Shown in pieces: positions 21,642 to 32,603 of a stretch of DNA of 64,000 bases. A program made the translations under genes and the position numbers. The stretch is taken from contig NW_017962914.1 in the NCBI RefSeq assembly GCF_001661345.1, forward strand, positions 522,439 to 586,438, written 5' to 3'. The number at the start of each line of letters is the position of its first letter. The first letter of the stretch is position 1. The notes beneath the pieces are model-generated. The model saw only the letters and a list, made by a program, of their open reading frames with translations, did not search any database and was not told the DNA's origin. This DNA comes from Ascoidea rubescens DSM 1968 (lineage: Eukaryota > Ascomycota > Saccharomycetes > Ascoideales > Ascoideaceae).

Positions 21642-22367
21642 ATGAGTAATCTCTCTCAATCTCAAGATTCAATTAATAATAGTAACAACAACATCACTAA
21701 TATTAACGCTCTCAATAACAATAACCTAACTCCTAATTCAAATTTACATAAAATTTCAATTTCAAAATCTCCAATTAGACCAGTCTCTCCCTCTTTGATT
21801 CAAACTCCAAATCAATTCAATTCTAATGATATTCAATTAAATTCTTTTTCCTCCTCAAATAACATCAATAATACAACCTCTAATCAAACTCAAAACCAAA
21901 ATCAAATTCCAAACACAAACAACACTAACAACACTAATAACAACACCACTACTAATACAAATATCTCGCCTCAACTAGGAAGTTTCAGATCAAGAACTAG
22001 AGCTGGCACTTTACCTTCAAGATTCTATCCCCTAGATTCTTTATCTACCAACAACTCATCCTCTTCCTCTCTATTACTACCTCCTAACCAAATCAACAGC
22101 AATATCCCAACTAATATCCCAAACAACATAAACATCTCTCCTGTAATGGATCCTTTCAACTCCTCAAATCTAGATACTATCTCAACAAAAAGCACCTCCA
22201 GCTCAACTAGATTAAGATCTGGCTCGCTATTAACCCTTAATGATTCAAACTCAATTTGGGGAAACAACACTAATCCATCCAATAACAACACAATCTCAAT
22301 CCAAAATTTAACTCCAAATGAATTGATTTCCTCAAATAATATAGACAACACTTCTTCCACCACCACC

Positions 22368-22399
<32 letters not shown>

Positions 22400-25300
22400 C
22401 AACAACAACCCTGAAAATATCAACACTACAACTAGTGCTAGTAACAATATTCCTGCCTTAAGACACCACCACTCAATCCAAAGTCTCTTGGGAATCAATG
22501 AAGATCATCTAAACCTCATTTCAAATCTAAATCCAAATCTAAACCTAAACCCAATCAACAACCTCAACAATTTGGGTCTCCTCAACAACAGAGCAAGATC
22601 TTATACAACCAACAACGCTGTTCAACAACCAACAAATAACTTTTTTCTTGGAAATGGTGGCAATGACTCTCTATCAAATCATCATTTTGAAATAATTAAC
22701 GAATATCAACTGCAAAATATCCATGACATGTCTCCCTACGATTATGAATTTAACATAAACAACATCAACAATAACGCCACTCCCAATAACACTGCTTCTA
22801 CTCCTACAAATAACAATACTAATAACCCAAACACAAACAACAACTCAAATATAAACCTCAATTCCTCAAATTCCAACAACCCCTCTGCAAATAACAACTC
22901 AATCCCAAATGATTACCTCTCTTATGGAAATGCAATCAATAACCAAAACTTGCTACTCAATAAAATTGATGAAATCAATAGACCCAGAGCTCAAACTTAT
23001 TCTGCTGGAATCAATGGTTTAAATCCAATTCTATCTCAAATTCTACCTCAAAATAACATCAATGATCTCAATGATCAATACTACAACAACCCCAATTTAT
23101 TTAACAACAACAATAACTCTCAAAATAATAGTAATCAAAACAACAAAAACAACATCCTTATCAACAATAACTCAAATACCAACCAACTACCTCAACAGTT
23201 ACAAAATAACCCAATTCAATATCCTGAACTTAGCAGAATCAACCAAAATCATCGCCATCAACCCAATAATAATGACTTGATCTCCATCAATAATAATTCA
23301 AACTTGAATCTATCAACTCCCTTATTATTAGATAATATTCCTTTAAAAAATTTAAATTATACTTCGACTTTTAATAATCCAACTTTAGGCCCAACTAATA
23401 TTGTGTTATTACTCAATTTGCCTCCTTTAATCTACAATGTAACAACTAGTTTCAACCTATTTAAAATGTGTTCTAGATTTGGAAACGTTTTAAGCGTTAG
23501 AGTTTTCAATTCTTCAAATTCTCTATTATCTAATAGTCCAAATGATTCTTCAAAGGAAATTCAAATCAAAAAGGATTCAAAAGAAATCACTAAATCGGAA
23601 ATGGCAACAATTTCTGAAGCCGCTGAAGAGGGAATTGATCTTGACGATGATTCTTTAAACAACCAAAACAATCAATCGATCAGCATTAACCAAAATGATA
23701 ATGAAATCTCCCTAGATTCCTCTACAAATAATTCCATTCCAAAACCTGAAATTGAAAATATATCAGCTTTGATTGAATTTGAATCAATGGATGTGGCAAT
23801 GCAAGCAAAAGCTCAATTAAATCATCGCGAAATTTATAATGGTTGGCAATGTTATACTGGTTTTGCTAAAATGTTAAACCCACCTCAAGAAATTCAAAAG
23901 GATCTGAAACAAAAACTGCCTCAACAATCTAATGGCAAACGCTCAAGAGCTAATAGCTTACAAGATTCTTCAAATTCTTCTCCTGGCTCTAAACAACTTG
24001 ATAATGAAAAGGAAAAAAATAAAAAGTCTTTAATTCCAGTTACTATTAAAGACATTGCACCCGCTTTTCAAGATGTCATTGGTGATTTACTTGTTTTGGT
24101 CAAAAAATTCAATCACTTGAAAAATACAGTTGAACAACCACAGGAAATCAAATTTTCCGAATCAGAAATTAACTATTATATCTCAAAAGCTGTTAATTAT
24201 AGTGGCTCCGAAAAAGATTATGGTCCATTGCCTGATCCAATTGCGATTCGCCAGTTTGACGCACCAAAATTGCGCGAAATTCGTAAATCTATAGAATCTA
24301 ATTCATTGTCTAAATTTGAAGTTGAAGAATTAGCATTGGCCATGCTTGGTGAACTAGCTGAATTGTCTTCCGATTATCTTGGTAACACTGTTGTTCAAAA
24401 AATCTTTGATATTTGTGATAATTGTATTAAAGACATTATGCTAAGAGAAGTTTCAAAATACTTGTGTCAAATGGGTATACACAAAAATGGTACATGGGCT
24501 GCTCAAAAAATTATTAACGTTGCAAATAGTCCAAGACAAAAACAAATCATCTCCAAAAGTTTATTGCCTTACATTACGCCACTATTTAAAGATACTTTTG
24601 GAAATTATGTCTTACAATGTTGTCTAAAATTTGGGTCTCCTTGGAATGATTTTATTATTGAGGTTATGCTAGCCAATTTTTGGAACATTTCTCAAGATAG
24701 ATTTGGTTCAAGAGCTATTAGAGCATTTTTAGAAAGCTCAGACTCAAATTTTGAACAAACTGTTTTGCTATCATCTGTAATTGTATTGTATGCTGAATAT
24801 TTAGCAACAAACTCTAACGGGTCATTGTTATTAACATGGTTTTTAGATACTTGTACATTATCTGATAGACATAGAATATTGGCACCAAGATTATTGCCAC
24901 ACATGGCTCAGTTATGCACACATAAATTGGGTTGTTTAACTATTTTGAAAATATTAAATAACAGAACTGATACTAGAGGAGGCGAGATAATATTAAATGC
25001 TTTATTTGGGGAATATGATCCTTCAAAACCATTAAATAGTGAAGCTGGAGAACAACTAGTTTCTGACTTCAATGAAGCAAAAACTAATAACAGCAATAAT
25101 GACAATATTAATATCAATGACGAAAATAACAGCACTGGTATTAGCAATGAGAATAGACTATTAAACGGATCCGAAAATGAAACTGACAAGAAAAATGACG
25201 ATAAGGATACTGTTTTCGAAAATAAATTGGAGAATTCGAATATTGGCACTAATCTTTTAAACAATTTTTCATCGTCTTGCTCTTTAAGTAATGAGAATCT

Positions 25301-26294
25301 TAATCATAAAGAAAAACCCCACAATATGAATCAAGTTCCTCCACCTGAGTTACTACATCAAATATTAAGTGAAAATAATTATGGTGCAACATTTATTCAC
25401 AAAGTATTATCAACACCATTAATTTCAGAGGGAAAAACTCCTGAATGCAAGAATTTTATTATTGAGCAAATTAGAACAGTTTTACTTGACATGAATCCAT
25501 CATATCAAGGATATAAGAGATTGATGGAAGAAGTTGGATTAAATAAAAACGATGGAAACGGAAATAGACATCATCATGGACATTCAAGAAGTCATTCCTC
25601 AAATAGAAGAAGAAATAAAAACAACAATAGTAACAATAACAGTAGCAGCAATAACAATAGTAGCAACAATAATAATATTTATAGTAGTATCATTCCTTCT
25701 GAAATTATCAATCCACTTGCGGGACAGCTTCCATCAAATTTCATGATGAATAACCAAGGTAACCAATTTATGGACAATAATAATGGAATTGTTTTTAATG
25801 GGTTGGCAAATAATAACTTCAACAACTTTCTTAATCAACTTCCAAACAATGGTATGATGAACAATAATAACTTGAATAACAATATGGGAAATATCAATAA
25901 CCTCAATAACATTAACAGCAATATTATGAACAATAACAAGAATTTCAATATTGGGGGAATGCCGCCACCATCTGGAGGTAGATATGATATGGCCAGCATG
26001 AACCATGGATTTGAACAAATGAATCTAAATGGGTTTATGAATTCGATCAATAAGTTACCTCAAGGTCCTGGGCCACAATCACAACAGACGATAGGATTTG
26101 GAAATCCTTTACCTAATTTAATTTCTGGGAACAATCCAAATTTTATTAATAATATGAACAATCATATGGGCAATAATAATATCAACAATATGAATAGTGC
26201 TATAAATAATGGAATGGGTAATCAAATTCACCAACAAATGAATAATGGGTCTTTTGGGCAATTTAATGGAAATAACTTTGGAGGATTTCATTGA
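21642..26294 (+). CDS. JSN1: JSN1/PUF1-type Pumilio RNA-binding protein with RRM
   Basis: This 1550-residue protein has the JSN1/PUF2 arrangement. A ~575-residue Asn/Ser-rich N terminus is followed by an RRM (about 582-740, with GPTNIVLLLNLPP and ALIEFESMDVAMQAKAQLN) and Pumilio repeats (about 900-1260, e.g. DYLGNTVVQKIFD, MGIHKNGTWAAQKII, DTFGNYVLQCCL and NNYGATFIHKVL). An Asn/Met/Gly-rich tail ends the protein. In yeast, PUF1/PUF2 bind 3' UTRs of membrane-protein mRNAs and JSN1 also touches mitochondria. The RRM is split by an acidic ~80-residue insert, and two PUF repeats are separated by ~90 Asn/Asp-rich residues. It is longer than the Saccharomyces protein because of these expansions. 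ATG at 21642 follows a long untranslated leader. Confidence 0.93.
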
Positions 26295-26969
26295 AAAATA
26301 CACACTAGTTTTTTTATTTTTTTTTAATTTTTTTATCAACATTAGTTTAAAACCTCAAGAATTTTTTATTAGTCTATCATGCATTTATTTTTCAATTTCT
26401 TAATTTTTAGATTTTAAATTTTAATTTCAATTTATCACTATTTATGGCATTATTAACCCCAAAAACAAGAGAGTTTGTGAAAAGCTGTTTTATGTTCTTT
26501 GTAAATTTTTTTATCATAATATAAGTTTTTATTTTCATGTGTCTTCATTTTGATGATTTTCATCTATTTCAATCGTTGTTCTTTTATTACACTACTATTT
26601 TTTATATACTTTAGTTCTAGTTATATAGTTTGAATACTGAAATAACCCAATACACGTTGGACTAGAATTTCTTTAACTGCCTTTGTTTTTTTTACTTCTA
26701 CTTCTGTTTCTTTTGGTTCTTTTGCCGTCGCCCACTTAGGACATTTTTTTGTGGCCTTTTTGCTAAGTTCCGGTGATTTCGCGTGATTTACATTCCGACC
26801 AGACCGGGAAACTATTCGAAATTGTGCTTCGAAACTTATCATTTAGTTGGTGCTTCTGCTGTTTCTGCTTCCTCTCTGCAGCCCTTATTCATCTTCTAGA
26901 GTCTTTCTCTAGATGATTTATATATGTCTTTATTATTTTGTTTTAATACTGTTTTATTGAAGTGGAATT
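26295..26969. promoter_or_regulatory. JSN1 3' region and MAG2 promoter
   Basis: The first ~300 bp are AT-rich 3' UTR. The MAG2 promoter part has a GCTTCTGCTGTTTCTGCTTCC stretch (26853-26873), a motif that recurs upstream of other genes in the window. No gene is called. Confidence 0.45.
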
Positions 26970-29201
26970 ATGAAGTCTGAGAAGGATTCGAGCTCTCAAA
27001 AACATTTGCAACCACAACTATCCCAATCAAAAACTAACGAGAACACCAAGTTCCAACAAAAGGCTTTGAAAATGGACAAGAACAAGTCCTTGGGTCGAGA
27101 AAATAATAGTAAGTCAAAATCTGGCAGCTATAGGCCTCAAAAGAAATATAAAAAACTTTTTTTTGAAGATTACGATGAATTTCAATTCTCCTACTCTACT
27201 TATAATGGCAATAGAAGTAATAATGATACTAGAAATTCCAATATTAAAAATGCTAATTTTTATCAGTCATCAAAAAACAGAAACAATTCAAAAAAAAACA
27301 ATTTTGTTCATCTTAAGGGCGAATCTTATATAAACGCAAATTTCAAATTTTTAGTTGACTTTAGAGGCGATTATAAAAATCAAATCTTCGATCCAAATGT
27401 TCCTATCGAGCATTATAGTATTTTAAGAGTGATAGTTCAAAAAAAGATTTCTTGTCCTATATGCCTTGAAGAAAATTTGATTGCTCCCAGGATGATTAAC
27501 TGTGGCCATTGTTTTTGTTTAACTTGCTTACTACGGTTTTTAGATGTTGAAGATGTTACCTCAAAATCTAATGCTACGTCTAATAATAACCATCCAATGA
27601 ACTTCCATAACAATAGTTTTAGTTCCAACAATTTGGTGTCTCTTGAAAATTGCAAAAATAAAAAAAAGCAATGCCCTGTTTGTCATTATAAAGTTAACAA
27701 TGACTTAATTTTACCAGTATTAATTGACTCAACTTTCGATGAAAGATTTGATTTACCGAAACCAAATCTGGATTGTTTAATGAATTTATTAATAAAACCT
27801 CATAATTCGATACTCTCTTTACCAATTTCCAATAACCCAAATTTCAAAAAGTTGACTAATATTCCATGGTGCTGCTCATCTCATGACGAATTAAACAATT
27901 TAAGTCAGGAAATTTACCCTTATACTAGAATTATGAAAGGAAACTTGAATTTTATAATTAATCAGTATAAACTTGAAAAATCTGCAATATTATCCCAATT
28001 TAATGAGGATTTATTGTTGTACCGTGGAAATAAAGCCGCTACTGATGATTTGCAACTTTATGTTAATAAAGCAATATCAGAAATTGACGAATCAATTGAA
28101 ATTTTTGAAAAAAAGTTTTCAATACATATTAATAACAAAAGTAGTATCAAGGACAATACTCATTTTAATGAAAAGTCTAATAACGAGTTCGATGACTCTT
28201 TAAATTTAAACCCCTTAATCAAAAACATTGATAGCCTAATTATTGATTCTGATACTAATAATAACAACAACAATAACAATAATGGTAATTATGATGTATT
28301 ATCAGCATATAATGAAGCTAATTCTTATTTTTATTATCAAACCTCTTTCAAGTCTAACATTGTTTATTTATTATCCTCCTTTGATAGAAGAATTTTAAGA
28401 AGTTTATTTGTCAGCTATGGAAATTTTCCTTCTAATATTCTAATTAGAATTCAAAATATAACTTATGGGGAAATATTAACATTCGAAAATGTCATTAGAG
28501 AATATAAATATTTAAGCCATTTACCTGTTGGCTCAGAATTAGCATTTATTGAAATAGATTGGCAATATATGGCTAAAAATTGCAAAACAAATGAAAATTA
28601 TATTAAATTGCCAAGCAATATTTATAATGAGTTTAAAAAGGAAATAATAAATAGGTGGAAGAAAAATAAAGATAGATATTATCGAGAAGAGAGAAATAAA
28701 CAAAATGCAATGAAAAGTTTAGAGAAAAAAACCAAGGATTTTTATAGAGCAGAAAATGATGGTTGGGGAGTTAGTTATTATGATGATTATGAAAATTCTT
28801 TAGCAAATAGAACAATTGAATTTAATGATGAATCCTTTCCTGAGTTAAAAAGCAACAATAATAGCCAACGAGTAATTAGTGGTGAAAATAATAACGGCAG
28901 CTATCAAAATGATAATGAAAAAGATTTTAATACAAATGATGGAAATATTAACAGGAATGGAGGCAAAAGTTTCAAGACTACAGTTTGGGGTACAAAAATT
29001 GCATTAGATCCTTTAAATGAATTAGAGAAATCGAAGCAGTATGAGATTGAGTTAAATCAAAGCAAAGATGAATTAGAGGAAATTTTAAATCTGACTAGAT
29101 TGAAAAATGAAATTAAAAGGGAAATTAAAAAAAACAAGAAAAATAAGAAAAATAAGAGAAAATTAATTGTTATTTCAGATCCATTGTTTGAACAGAGTTA
29201 A
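26970..29201 (+). CDS. MAG2: MAG2/RNF10-type RING E3 ubiquitin ligase
   Basis: This 743-residue protein has a C3HC4 RING finger starting at about residue 160 (CPICLEENLIAPRMINCGHCFCLTC) and closing with CPVC near 236. It is preceded by NFKFLVDFRGDYKNQIFDPNVPIEHYSILRVIV, which matches the conserved region before the RING in RNF10. Yeast Mag2 and human RNF10 mono-ubiquitinate uS3 (and uS5) on stalled or non-functional 40S subunits. The second half has the family's long helical part (NRWKKNKDRYYREER) and a repetitive Lys/Asn tail. Between the sixth and seventh RING ligands sits an Asn/Ser-rich insert of ~55 residues. Start: ATG at 26970. Confidence 0.9.
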   Translation: MKSEKDSSSQKHLQPQLSQSKTNENTKFQQKALKMDKNKSLGRENNSKSKSGSYRPQKKYKKLFFEDYDEFQFSYSTYNGNRSNNDTRNSNIKNANFYQSSKNRNNSKKNNFVHLKGESYINANFKFLVDFRGDYKNQIFDPNVPIEHYSILRVIVQKKISCPICLEENLIAPRMINCGHCFCLTCLLRFLDVEDVTSKSNATSNNNHPMNFHNNSFSSNNLVSLENCKNKKKQCPVCHYKVNNDLILPVLIDSTFDERFDLPKPNLDCLMNLLIKPHNSILSLPISNNPNFKKLTNIPWCCSSHDELNNLSQEIYPYTRIMKGNLNFIINQYKLEKSAILSQFNEDLLLYRGNKAATDDLQLYVNKAISEIDESIEIFEKKFSIHINNKSSIKDNTHFNEKSNNEFDDSLNLNPLIKNIDSLIIDSDTNNNNNNNNNGNYDVLSAYNEANSYFYYQTSFKSNIVYLLSSFDRRILRSLFVSYGNFPSNILIRIQNITYGEILTFENVIREYKYLSHLPVGSELAFIEIDWQYMAKNCKTNENYIKLPSNIYNEFKKEIINRWKKNKDRYYREERNKQNAMKSLEKKTKDFYRAENDGWGVSYYDDYENSLANRTIEFNDESFPELKSNNNSQRVISGENNNGSYQNDNEKDFNTNDGNINRNGGKSFKTTVWGTKIALDPLNELEKSKQYEIELNQSKDELEEILNLTRLKNEIKREIKKNKKNKKNKRKLIVISDPLFEQS

Positions 29202-29215
29202 TTAGCTATCAGCTT

Positions 29216-30800
29216 TTAAATGTATAAATTTAAATTATGTGATTTTGCGTAATCTTGAATTTTCTGATTTATATAGGAATTTATATTAGTTTGATCTTTA
29301 TCTAAATTATAATTTTGAGTGATGGGATCATTATTTTGAAAATTATGAATGAATTTTAAATTTTGATATAAGAAATTATTATTAATATTATTAATATTGA
29401 TAATATTGTTGTTATTATTATTATTATTGCTATTATTGTTATGAATTTTATTGGAAGGAGGCAAGTTATTTACTGAAAAAGAGGACTCATTACTTGTGAC
29501 AACATTCATTTCACATTTTTTAGCAAAAAACAATTGTCTTTGTAATTCAATTTTAATTTTTTTAATGGATTTATCATTTTTATCAGTAAATTGATTTGTT
29601 GATTTGTTGATAGATAAGTTTAATAATAAATTTTTAGCAAAAACAAAATCTCTGTGAGGTAAATCTAGGTAATCACCAGTAGAGGTATTAAAATAATCAG
29701 TGATTGATACACCAATATAGATCAAATTTTTAATGATTTTTTTATAATTCAAGAAAATATTAATGCCATAAGGATCAGAATCGAAAAAACTTAAAAGATG
29801 GATGTTTTTATAAGAAGAAGATAAACTTAACAAGAAATTGTTAGTTAAATTGTCAGGATAACCCTTAGCGGTTACGACTATTGAGTTTAGTTTGTTTATT
29901 AGAGATGAATAGTTGATTATTGTGTTATAAACAGCTTCTTTTTCAACAATAATTAAAAATATGTGATCATTTTTATTGTTATTGTTATTGTTATTGTTAT
30001 TGTTATTGTTATTGTTATTGGTATCGCTGTTGCTGTTGCTGTTGTTAATATTCGGACAAGTGTTGAGTATGCTTATCTTGATATTATCGAATAAAGGAGG
30101 AATTAGAGTTGAAATTGTGTTTTGAATCTTGTTTTGAGTTTTATTTGTATCGAAATAAATGAGCAAGTTTGAAAGATAAATCAAGCCCTTTTGAGAAGGT
30201 AATAAATGTAAATCAAGTAAAGATAGATTTAAATTTAGAGATATGTTCTTAATGATCTGGTCAACTATAGATTGATGTTTGAAAAGAGAGACATCTTTGT
30301 AATATAAATCTCTCTTTGTGATGAAACTGAGATGGCTCAAAGATAAGTTTTGATAAATTAGTTTCAAGACTTTTAAAAACTGAATGAACTTCAAAGACTG
30401 AGACTCAGAATCACTTGGGAAAACCAATTTCAGATTTGAGTAATATGTGTTGTGGTCAGCATCAAGACTGTTATTGTTATTGTTGTTGTTATTGTTTTTA
30501 CTGTTGTTATTGGTATCTCTGATTTCCTTCTTCACTGGAAAGGAATACTTTCTCTTTCGAGCACGACTATAGTTGGTCAACGATATTATCAAGCGTCCAT
30601 GCAATTGCAAGAGACTGTTGTCGATTAATCTCAACAAATTTCCAATCTTCTCAAAAGGAGAATCACTAAAGGAATGGTTCAGTTAGTACTTCTGGCCAAA
30701 CCCAACTGGCAAAGCAGAACTAAGGGTGTTGATACCCCAAGAACATTGGGTCAAGATGGACAGTTCGAGTGGCCTGGGAGTAGACAGAAAGAGCAGCCAT
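29216..30800 (-). CDS. SPO11: SPO11: meiotic DNA double-strand-break protein (spliced)
   Basis: This is the topoisomerase VI A-like protein that makes meiotic double-strand breaks. I place two exons: 30736-30800 (MAALSVYSQATRTVHLDPMF) and 29216-30665. The 70-nt intron has donor GTATCA, a perfect TACTAAC branch site (30682-30688) and acceptor TTTAG. Together they give 504 residues in frame. The catalytic tyrosine is the second Tyr of TKRDLYYKDVSLF (about Tyr144; yeast RDIFYSNVELF). The Toprim motifs VEKEAVY, TAKGYPD and FDSDPYGINIFLNY follow, then LPHRDFVFAKNLL and LQRQLFFAKKCEMN near the C terminus. Asn-rich inserts sit before the Toprim acidic Glu and near the end. The first exon is GC-rich, the second very AT-rich. 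The donor is non-canonical (GTATCA), so this boundary is the least certain. Divergent from the dioxygenase gene. Confidence 0.9.
29973..30020 (-). repeat. TTATTG hexanucleotide repeat in SPO11
   Basis: About eight copies of TTATTG (plus strand) encode a poly-Asn loop in SPO11 just before the Toprim Glu. Alternating AAC/AAT codons make it a hexamer rather than a triplet repeat. Confidence 0.8.
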
Positions 30801-31277
30801 GATGCATAGGCACCATCTTCGCCACTTCCACCATCTTCTTCCCTTTTCTCCCTCCACCCTCGGCTCATCCAGGCTCCCGTATCTGAAACCGCAATAGAGC
30901 CGTATTATGGCTGTATTCCACCGTATCTGAGTTTACGTCCGTTCCCGGATGTGTGCTCGTATCTCGCAGTCCGGGTCGCGTGTTTCGCCGCACCCGCCGC
31001 GCTGGACCAGTGCGGGTTCTGGGCGAGCGGCTGCTCCCAGCCAATCAGCGCACTGTGCACGTTTTCTGGGGAAGCGAGTGCTGGGGCTGTTTATGTCTTT
31101 ATTTGTCTCTCGAAGCTGATCTTTGCGATGCTCTTACGGCGCCGTTTCATTGGCCCGTTGCGTGAGGTGGACAGTATAAATACCATTCATTGTGATGGAG
31201 TGGAATTGTCTATTGTGCTGCTTCTTCAGTGATTCAACACACCATCAATTCTTTTATTCTTCTCTTCTTCTGCCACA
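30801..31277. promoter_or_regulatory. Divergent GC-rich promoter SPO11 / dioxygenase
   Basis: This 477-bp region is one of the most GC-rich in the window. It holds three copies of CGTATCT (30878, 30922 and 30959; the first two extend to CGTATCTGA), a CCAATCA box (31041-31047), an inverted CCAAT (31149-31153) and a TATA box TATAAATA at 31175-31182, about 96 bp upstream of the dioxygenase ATG. The CCAAT and TATA boxes are oriented for the plus-strand gene. Confidence 0.6.
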
Positions 31278-32603
31278 ATGACTGCCAACAAACCCACCTT
31301 GAAAATCAACTTCTACAACGATAAGGTCACCTCAATCACCTTTATCGACAACGAGGACTACAGTGTTCCTGACATTGTCAATTTCAGCAATGTTTTCTTA
31401 AGGGACTCCTCCACCTCCCCTGATGCATTCGACCCTGTTTCTGGCCAAAAATTGTTCACAACATCTTCGATTCCAAAGGATTTAATTCCAGCAAAGGAAC
31501 CAGAAATCTATTTTGACAATTCTCTTAATGAATTTGTGATTAAGATTAATTGGAGCGACAAGAATGAATCTGTTTATCCCGAATCGTTCTTGAGAAAATA
31601 CTCCTCTGACGAAAACAGAAAATCTGGCAAATACTATGAAGATAGAGTGGAATTTTGGAACTTGAAGAAATTGCTCAAACCTCATAGAGTCTTATATTAT
31701 GACTATATCAGTTACTTGGAAAATAAAGATAAGGCCTTTTTAAATTCTTTAATTAACTTGAATAAGTTCGGTTTGACCTTTATTAATAATATTCCAAAGG
31801 ATATTGAAATTGGCGACACTGAAGACCCATACATTGAAAAAATTGCTAAGAAAATTGGTTACATTAAGGAAACCTTTTGGGGAAGATTATTTGATGTAAG
31901 ATCTGTTCCAACTCCTAAAAACATAGCCTATTCATCAAAAGAAATCATTCTTCACATGGACTTGATGTACTATGAATCTCCACCAGGTTTACAACTCTTG
32001 CATTCAATCAACAATAAAGTTGAAGGTGGTGAATCAATTTTTGTTGATGCCTTTAATGCAGCAAGATACGTCATGGAAAAGGATCCTCATGGTTACTTTG
32101 CCCTTTGCAATGTTCCAATCAACTACCATTATGACAACGATGGCCATCACTATTTCTACTCAAGACCTTTAATAGTCGAAGACCAAAATAAAATCGATCC
32201 TTTAACTAATTTGGCTGAAATCACAGAAATTAATTACTCTCCCCCATTCCAAGCTCCTTTTGAATTCGGTATTACCTCTCCATTAAGAAAAATCGGTGAT
32301 TTTAAAGATCATGGTAAAATTGATAATTACCAATCTGCAAAGGACTCAGGTGATAGATACTTATTTAGAGACTTCCATAGAGGTTTAAAAATCTTTGAAG
32401 ATTTCATCAATAACCCAGAAAATCAATACCAATTGAGATTAGAAGCTGGCGAAGCTGTTATCTTTGACAACAGAAGAATCTTACATGCAAGAACTGAGTT
32501 TGTTGATGAAGTTGGTAGCAAAAGATGGCTAAAGGGTTGTTATATCGATAGAGATAGTTACTTTTCTAAGTTAAGAACAACCTATAAAGCTCATAATATT
32601 TAA
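31278..32603 (+). CDS. Gamma-butyrobetaine/trimethyllysine dioxygenase-like Fe(II)/2-oxoglutarate oxygenase
   Basis: This 441-residue member of the BBOX1/TMLHE family hydroxylates carnitine precursors; fungi such as Candida use these enzymes for carnitine synthesis, and yeast AIM17 is a relative. The iron ligands are His and Asp in ILHMDLMYYESPPGLQLLH (about residue 225) and the distal His in RRILHARTEF (about 400), with a downstream Arg for 2-oxoglutarate. Other family marks are GGESIFVDAFNAA and INYSPPFQAPF. The N-terminal domain keeps the fold pattern (LRDSSTSPDAFDPVSGQKLF), but the zinc-binding cysteines of the animal enzymes are absent, so the zinc site is lost. BBOX versus TMLHE activity cannot be told by eye. 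The first ~150 bp use GC-rich codons, the rest AT-rich ones. No presequence is evident. Confidence 0.9.
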   Translation: MTANKPTLKINFYNDKVTSITFIDNEDYSVPDIVNFSNVFLRDSSTSPDAFDPVSGQKLFTTSSIPKDLIPAKEPEIYFDNSLNEFVIKINWSDKNESVYPESFLRKYSSDENRKSGKYYEDRVEFWNLKKLLKPHRVLYYDYISYLENKDKAFLNSLINLNKFGLTFINNIPKDIEIGDTEDPYIEKIAKKIGYIKETFWGRLFDVRSVPTPKNIAYSSKEIILHMDLMYYESPPGLQLLHSINNKVEGGESIFVDAFNAARYVMEKDPHGYFALCNVPINYHYDNDGHHYFYSRPLIVEDQNKIDPLTNLAEITEINYSPPFQAPFEFGITSPLRKIGDFKDHGKIDNYQSAKDSGDRYLFRDFHRGLKIFEDFINNPENQYQLRLEAGEAVIFDNRRILHARTEFVDEVGSKRWLKGCYIDRDSYFSKLRTTYKAHNI

